From Synura sp. LO234KE (Eukaryota > Sar > Synurophyceae > Synurales > Mallomonadaceae), in assembly GCA_015143735.1 (NCBI GenBank), contig VKHC01000218.1:1-12002 (forward strand): a stretch of 12,002 nt of DNA. The letters run 5' to 3'. The notes below the pieces were generated by a model. That model was not told the DNA's origin, made no database searches, and saw only the letters and a list, made by a program, of their open reading frames with translations. A program made the translations under genes and the position numbers. Below are positions 7,343 through 12,002 of this stretch, in pieces. How positions within the stretch are numbered: the stretch's first letter is position 1; the number at the start of each line of letters is the position of its first letter.

Positions 7343-8618
7343 ATGATTGCCGTACTAACGATGATTAAAACAGGATTGCTACTTATTGCTTGCAGCCAAC
7401 ATGAAGCATTTACATCGTCTGGTAGGATTCTAGGCTCCCAAAAACTTCAATTGATCAAGTCCAGTCCAACGATTAAAATGGCCTCTATATTTGACGGATT
7501 TCTCTCAAGCGTCTCACCCGCGCCTTTCTCCAGCAAAAAATTATGCGTTATCACAGGAACATCGTCAGGGTTGGGTAAAGAAACAGCAAAAAGCCTTCTT
7601 AAAACTGGTGATTACTACGTCATCTGCGCGTGTCGAGATGTCGACAAAATGAAGGAAGTCGCAGAGTCGGAGGGATTTGATTCAAGCAGTCATTCCATAT
7701 TGAAGCTTGATCTTGCATCCTTTGATTCGGTGAAATCTTTCGTCAAAGATTTGAAGTCATTTAAAAAGTCGCGTCCACTCGATGTACTGGTTTGCAATGC
7801 TGCAGTTTATCAACCTGCGTTACCGACGGTAAGCTGCAATCGATTCAAATTACTATAAGTATTTTTTCATAATTTTTTTGTAGCCTAAATTTACCGCTGA
7901 TGGATTCGAGGAACAACTTCAAATAAATCATCTATCGCATTTTTTGTTAGTAAACTTGCTTTTGCCTGATATTGCCAAAGCCAAAAACTCCAGGGTTGTG
8001 ATCGTTGGTTCTATTACGGGGAACTCTAATACGGTTGGCGGGGGTGTGGTCCTTCCCCTTGCTGACCTCGGCGACTTATCCGGATTAAAGAATGGAGGGA
8101 AGAAGCCGATTGCTATGATAGATGGAAAAGCATTCAACGGCGCTAAGGCTTACAAGGACTCCAAAATATGCAATATGATGACGATAACTGAGCTGCATAA
8201 GAGGTACCACAAGTCTACCGGCATAGTTTTCTCCTCGATGTACCCAGGATGCATAGCCACCACATCTCTATTCCGCGAGAAGAGGGCGTGGTTCAGAACT
8301 CTGTTCCCATTGTTTATGAAATACGTTACTGGTGGTTTTGTGAGCGAGGAAGAAGCAGGGGCGCGTCTTGCTCAGGTGGTGAAGGACCCGATCTGCTCGA
8401 AATCAGGAGTGTATTGGTCTTGGAACGGCGGGGCGAGAACCGTGGGTATCAAAGATTTCAAGACAGGCGTTGTTGTTGGAGCGGGAGGAAGCGGGGGAGA
8501 AATATTTGAGAATGAGCAGGCCCCGCAAGTGAGGGATCCAGTCAAGTCCAATCTGATGTGGGAGTATTCGAGCAAAATCTGCGGCGTGACTTGGCCCAAG
8601 GCAACGGTTAGTGTTTAA
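7343..8618 (+). CDS. POR: Light-dependent NADPH:protochlorophyllide oxidoreductase, plastid-targeted
   Basis: The enzyme reduces the C17-C18 double bond of protochlorophyllide to chlorophyllide, using NADPH and light, in chlorophyll synthesis in the plastid. Exon 1 (7343-7828, 162 codons) and exon 2 (7884-8618) give 406 residues, the usual length. Short-chain dehydrogenase features are in order: TGTSSGLG at 71-78 (NADPH), ACRD at 96-99, CNAAVY at 151-156, NHLSHF at 177-182, GSITGN at 204-209, and catalytic YKDSK at 252-256 (Tyr252, Lys256). POR-specific signatures are YPGCIATT at 282-289 with the conserved Cys285, then FVSEEEAGARLAQVV and a GGSGGE segment near the C-terminus. Residues 1-22 are a hydrophobic signal peptide, and the EA|FTSS junction (Phe23) starts a Ser/Lys-rich transit-like region. 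A second in-frame ATG at codon 7 (7361) would keep most of the signal peptide. All key residues are present, so it is probably functional. The paralogue number (POR1/POR2) cannot be told. Confidence 0.96.
7829..7883 (+). other. Spliceosomal intron (55 nt) in POR
   Basis: The donor is ACG|GTAAGC and the acceptor is TTTTTTTGTAG|CCT. It is a phase 0 intron, AT-rich, with a TACTATAAG branch-like sequence and poly-T tracts before the acceptor. Unspliced, the frame ends at a stop at 7856-7858. Splicing restores the conserved POR order, Pro-Thr then Pro-Lys-Phe-Thr-Ala-Asp-Gly-Phe-Glu. Confidence 0.92.
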
Positions 8619-8881
8619 GCAAGCATGAGGGGAGGGTTAGAAAAGCGAAAGATCACCTAGATATGTTGTCTTGATTGTTTTCAAGGAATAATATATGTAC
8701 CCACACAGAAAATCGAATTGTTAGAAAATAGTCGGAACAACAGTAGCAGTATCCTTAGGACGGTACATACGAATCCTTAGGTTTCTAAACCGCTTCCACT
8801 GTACCTAGCTATAAGAATTTAGCGCCTACTGAGTAGAGATCTCCGAGCGAACCGCTGGTTGCTAACTAACTATTGCACCAT

Positions 8882-8907
8882 TTGCTTGGAGCGATACTTC
8901 CAAGCAA
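8882..8907. repeat. Short hairpin, 9-bp stem
   Basis: TTGCTTGGA at 8882-8890 is the exact reverse complement of 8899-8907, with an 8-nt loop. It lies about 265 bp downstream of the POR stop. It is not a tRNA arm, since no cloverleaf surrounds it. The function is unknown and it could be chance. Confidence 0.5.
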
Positions 8908-9401
8908 CACCACTATGATGAAGATCGTTCTCCAGGAGAGTGAACTCCCCGTAAGCGGCACATCTCCTCCTCTCAATCGATTACACCATTGCGCTCGCGG
9001 ACGCCGCTGATGAGTTCCAAATCGTGGTAACGACTGGTGTTTTACTAGGTAATTATCGCCGGCTTCTTCTGAGTAGGAGTTTGGCCTCAGAATCAGCCGA
9101 AAGGCACTAGATCAACGTTATCTAAGCCCTCCAAAGCGCAGACGACAACGTTAGCTACGCCGGCTTTTAGCGTATGCTGCAAGTAAGATGGAAAACAGCG
9201 ACCAGCGAATCCCGTTTCTCGAGGCCATCCTAGATAGTAGGTATCGTCAAGAAGGAGACACGGGGAATCCAAGGGTATATCTAACGGCGAAGGCAATTCA
9301 GACTTCCAGCCAACTCAATTCTGATAGAGATAAATGTTCCAGTTTTTTAGTAAATCATTAACGAATTCGAATTTTGGAGCGCGAGCTGATTTTGTGTACC
9401 G

Positions 9402-9444
9402 ATTTAGGTTTGGAGCTCAAGGGAAATTAACTCCAAACCTAAAT
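9402..9444. repeat. Perfect 14-bp inverted repeat (hairpin)
   Basis: ATTTAGGTTTGGAG at 9402-9415 is the exact reverse complement of 9431-9444, around a 15-nt loop. Stem and loop sizes resemble those of the hairpin at 260-302, but the sequence differs. It lies between POR and the decayed coding region on the right. It could mark an element end or be a remnant of a small inverted-repeat element. Confidence 0.75.
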
Positions 9445-9735
9445 TCATCGCAAAATTGCTTAGAAGGAGCTCCTTCAATAGTCCACTAGTCGAGTTCTAC
9501 CTCTTCATATATTTGTTTTGGCAACAACGCATTCGATTCCTATCCTCCTGCTCCAATTTTTCATTATTGGCGAGATTCAAAAGAACAAGAGATCCACCAC
9601 AGCTGAGAATCTTATTACTGCAAGTTTCGGTAAATTTTGTTTGACAAATTCCCCCCGATCTTTAGCGCTGATGGAACCTTAGCTCAAGTCATGGCATATT
9701 TACGATGTAAACAATCTAAGTCTTGGCAAGCTTAA

Positions 9736-10138
9736 CTGGTAGAGTATGGGAAAGGTAAACAGAAATACTAGCACAATTCTCACATCTCACTGGAAAAGCT
9801 ATTACAGACCACCTTAGCGGGTCGTGGTGAGCTAGAACTTCCGGAGAAAATGTGATCTTCTTGGGATCCAATATATCACGCCATTTGGTTTCCAGACAAG
9901 GTTTTTGACGTCGAAGGCTGCTGGCGCATCATTGCAGAAGGAGTGGTTAAGCGTGAAGATTCGAGACTGTCTTGAATCTCTCCTGCATTGGGTGAGTCTG
10001 GTCCTTTCATCGCTAAGCATTTTGAAAAATTGGTCGAGCGCGAAGGCGTGGTTCCTTCAACTCCAAGTTATTATGGTTGTTCCAGTGAACTGCTTTCGTG
10101 GGCTCGAGCCACTTCACTTGAATACAAATGAAATGCAC
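9736..10138 (+). pseudogene. Decayed coding region, right flank, segment 1
   Basis: One reading frame runs from 9736 to 10128 with only three internal stops (TAG 9769, TGA 9853, TGA 9973) before TGA at 10129. It reads like ordinary protein, with segments such as LEKLLQTTLAGRGELELPEK, WDPIYHAIWFPDKVFDVEG, and GPFIAKHFEKLVEREGVVP. No family is recognised. It is followed after a frame change by DPFDIAEEQVP at 10143-10175 and then by segment 2. The even spacing of a few stops in otherwise protein-like sequence argues for a dead gene or a mobile-element polyprotein, not random sequence. Confidence 0.45.
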
Positions 10139-10142
10139 TAAA

Positions 10143-11382
10143 GATCCCTTTGATATTGCTGAGGAGCAAGTCCCGTAGACCTCGATTATCAACTCACGCT
10201 GGGCAAAGTTGTTGCTCAAGATTTAGGTCGCGTGGAATGGATAGGATAACATCGGCGTCCCCATCCCACTTCAGCGGGTCCTCTTTTCCACCCCGCCAGT
10301 GGAGACTACTTGTTCGGTACCGGCAAAAGGACTAGCTGCCGGCACAAGCGTGAGTGTCGTAGCCACGAAGTTTCCAACCTCAAGCAGCCTTAAGCCCCTC
10401 CGCGACTTACACGCCAGAACGTGACAAGAAAAAACAAAGAAGGTGTAACTCGTCTCTCACCGCATATTGTCCAGCGCATGATAACATAAAGCCAACACGT
10501 GCTTTACATAGTTGTACAATCGCTGCTGAAGGAGCTTTACCGGATGTCCCCGTTGAGCACTAAGTTTGGCGCTCCAGAGCTCACTCCGACGACTTTTGCA
10601 TGGACCGGGATGTTCCAGGCCTACATTCAGTCCCAACTTAGTGCTGTCCTCGATTTACACGACGAATCCCTTCAACGGGAGGACATCCTCACTGAAACTT
10701 ACGATGACTTCCGGCAACGGCACGCAGGTCTGAACGTACCGGCCCCAGCGGGGATCAGCCAGAAACTTTTCATGTCCTGTGGCAGGCCTTCCGCGATGTT
10801 CCAACCCGGGACAAGGTCACTGCGGACCTGCAATTTCTTCTCCAGATCCCCGTGGTTCTTAACCAATAAGCACAGCAATTGTTCATTCGAAGAGGTCATT
10901 CGTCGCGAGGGTCCTCTGGTTTGCAATGCAAACACATTCACAAGTGGCCTCCGGATATGATCAAAGTGGCTTAAAACTTCCTAGACACTATGTGATCCAA
11001 CCAGTCCTTCCAGGGGTCGTCAAAATGTAAGTAGCTTGTCCCTATTTCGGAAGGGAATTCTCAAAAAATTCAGGACGCCAGATCTATTAAGTCTCATGTA
11101 GAGGTACTCCGCAAACTGTGGACTGGTTTTGGCAAAAGCTTACAAAATACCTCTAAAGTCATTTTCCTCCTGAACCACCACGTGCCTTCCGAAGGGCAAG
11201 GATATAGCCAACCTGACAAAGAAGGCAGCAGTCAGGCGCGGTGCGGAGTCCCAGTTGATGAGACCAGCTCCTGACACGATGCTCAACATCAGCTCCAGAC
11301 TCGACGGCCCTTCCGAAAACATCAAGGGATTGCAGATATCTTGAAGATTTGGCACCTGTCGCGACGCAGCGGTGCTCGGTGA
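10143..11382 (+). pseudogene. Decayed coding region, right flank, segment 2
   Basis: A short piece (DPFDIAEEQVP) ends at TAG 10176. An overlapping frame from 10175 (VDLDYQLTLGKVVAQDLG) is then readable to about 10765, with TAA stops at 10247, 10391 and 10487. Its final 10499-10765 part is fully open and includes TPTTFAWTGMFQAYIQSQL and LQREDILTETYDDFRQRH. The reading then shifts to the frame containing ETFHVLWQAFRDVP (from 10759). That frame runs on past stops at 10867, 10972 and 11272, among others, to TGA at 11380, with a 66-codon open part at 11074-11271 (SHVEVLRKLWTGFGKSLQ). The family is unknown. No reverse transcriptase, integrase, protease or zinc-knuckle motif is seen. It probably belongs to the same ancestral gene as segment 1. 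Confidence 0.45.
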
Positions 11383-11519
11383 TAACAACGGGGACCCGTA
11401 TCAAAAAGAATCCGGATGCATGGTTTCACCCCTTAAGTTGTCACTGGCTCAGATTTTCGGGAGCCTCTTCGCATTATCCCTGACCACAAGAGTTGCAAGC
11501 TCCACGGAACCCACTCTAG

Positions 11520-11768
11520 CTGGAGACTCAATGCCTGGAGGAGGGGCTCTCGAGTGCGCTGCGGGATATTGAAGCGAAAGCATTGCCTCACTCCCACCAG
11601 CAGGTTCTTGACGAGTGGCCCAAGGATTGAGTGAATGTCGTGGTGGCGGCGGAGCCTATGGAGTGCATCCTTTTACTCCTTAAATCGCACTTTGTAGGTA
11701 AACTTACTGGGTTAGTTAATCTCTTGGTGCTCCGGAGCCTACTTTCCCTCCTTCTGCCTAACTGGTCC
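11520..11768 (+). pseudogene. Decayed coding region, right flank, segment 3
   Basis: One frame with a single internal stop (TGA 11628) ends at TGA 11769. It contains LEEGLSSALRDIEAKALPHS and LDEWPKD, then a hydrophobic tail (ECILLLLKSHFVGKLTGLV). It follows segment 2 with a frame change in a poorly readable 140-bp interval. It is the last protein-like sequence before the terminal repeat. Confidence 0.35.
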
Positions 11769-11896
11769 TGACAGGCAGGTGTGGTCATTCGGTCGCTTCT
11801 CGCGCCATGCATTCAACTTGCCGACCTGTATTATCCCTAGCATAATTACCATTTGTGATCCTCCTGGGACTTTCTTCTTTCCGCGTATCTACCACG

Positions 11897-12000
11897 ATGT
11901 CCTGCGCGGTGCGCTCCTAGTAGGATTCTCGCTCCGCTCCTCCCGGGGCTGGTACGCGCGTCCCCGACTGTCGAGGTGGGACATCTTTCCGTACTAGTCA
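11897..12000 (+). repeat. Diverged partial copy of the 258-bp repeat family
   Basis: ATGTCCTGCGCGGTGCGCTC here aligns with GTGTCCTAAGTGGTAGCTAC at 3103-3122. TCCCGGGGCTGGTACGCGCG aligns with the GCCCGGGGGTGGTACGAGCG of each left unit, and GGGACATC aligns with GGGGACGTC near 3188. The copy is in the same orientation as the left copies and may continue past the window edge. Weaker similarity may extend back to about 11850. Confidence 0.6.
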
Positions 12001-12002
12001 TC

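Larger units (their letters stand above)
8619..9735. other. POR 3' flank and intergenic spacer
   Basis: This begins with the POR 3' untranslated region; AATAAT at 8687-8692 is a weak polyadenylation-signal candidate. No gene is supported. A minus-strand stretch at 9308-9093 stays open for 72 codons (with PSPLDIPLDSPCLLLDDTYY), has no ATG, and could be another eroded coding fragment. Two hairpins are listed separately. The composition is mixed with no strong strand bias. Confidence 0.5.

Noticed and set aside
8751-8781. ATCCTTAGG twice, 22 bp apart, downstream of POR
   Set aside because: A 9-nt direct repeat is too short to support a regulatory or mobile-element call.
9736-11385. In-frame stops as a sign of C-to-T repeat-induced mutation
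   Set aside because: All stops could come from CAA, CAG or CGA by C-to-T, but every stop codon is one transition from a sense codon, so the pattern is not discriminating without an intact reference copy.
2668-12002. The left and right repeats as two long terminal repeats of one element enclosing the genes
   Set aside because: The copies are strongly diverged, the interior holds two host-type genes, and no element boundaries or target duplications are seen. Separate insertions are simpler.
1-12002. tRNA, rRNA, CRISPR or bacterial defence systems
   Set aside because: No cloverleaf, conserved rRNA core, regularly spaced array or bacterial operon structure is visible. The introns and targeting peptide indicate nuclear eukaryotic DNA.

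Overview
The window looks like nuclear DNA of a photosynthetic eukaryote with a secondary, red-lineage plastid. A stramenopile (ochrophyte) alga such as a diatom is the best guess. The reasons are a light-dependent protochlorophyllide oxidoreductase (POR) gene with one 55-bp GT-AG intron, and its encoded N-terminus: a hydrophobic signal peptide, then an Ala-Phe junction, then a Ser/Lys-rich transit-like stretch, which is the usual bipartite layout for such plastids. There are no bacterial operons, no ribosome-binding-site pattern and no recognisable RNA genes.

Layout. Positions 1-3312 are a degenerate, repeat-rich left flank. It holds two overlapping, decayed copies of an unidentified protein-coding segment (60-627 and 687-1237), a degenerate minisatellite of about 39-bp units (about 1320-1725), a pyrimidine-rich spacer, and a perfect 258-bp head-to-tail duplication (2668-3183). 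Positions 3313-4136 hold nothing firmly identifiable. The core, 4137-8618, contains the two genes that appear intact. On the minus strand is a 970-residue, low-complexity protein of unknown family (7212 to 4137, one 163-nt intron). On the plus strand is POR (7343-8618). They are head to head across only 130 bp, so they probably share a regulatory region. Positions 8619-9735 are spacer with two hairpins. Positions 9736-11768 are a long decayed coding region running through several frames. The window ends in a diverged partial copy of the 258-bp repeat.

Interpretation. The two intact genes sit as a small island between eroded, probably mobile-element-derived DNA. Both flanks show decayed plus-strand coding followed by the same terminal-type repeat, which suggests one element family inserted on both sides. 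I could not assign that family: no reverse transcriptase, integrase or transposase motif is visible. POR catalyses the light-driven step of chlorophyll synthesis in the plastid. The partner protein's role is unknown, and no functional link beyond shared promoter space can be claimed. I found no clear evidence of a new multi-gene system. The items most worth checking are the divergent gene pair, the orphan 970-residue protein, and the decayed protein family in the flanks.
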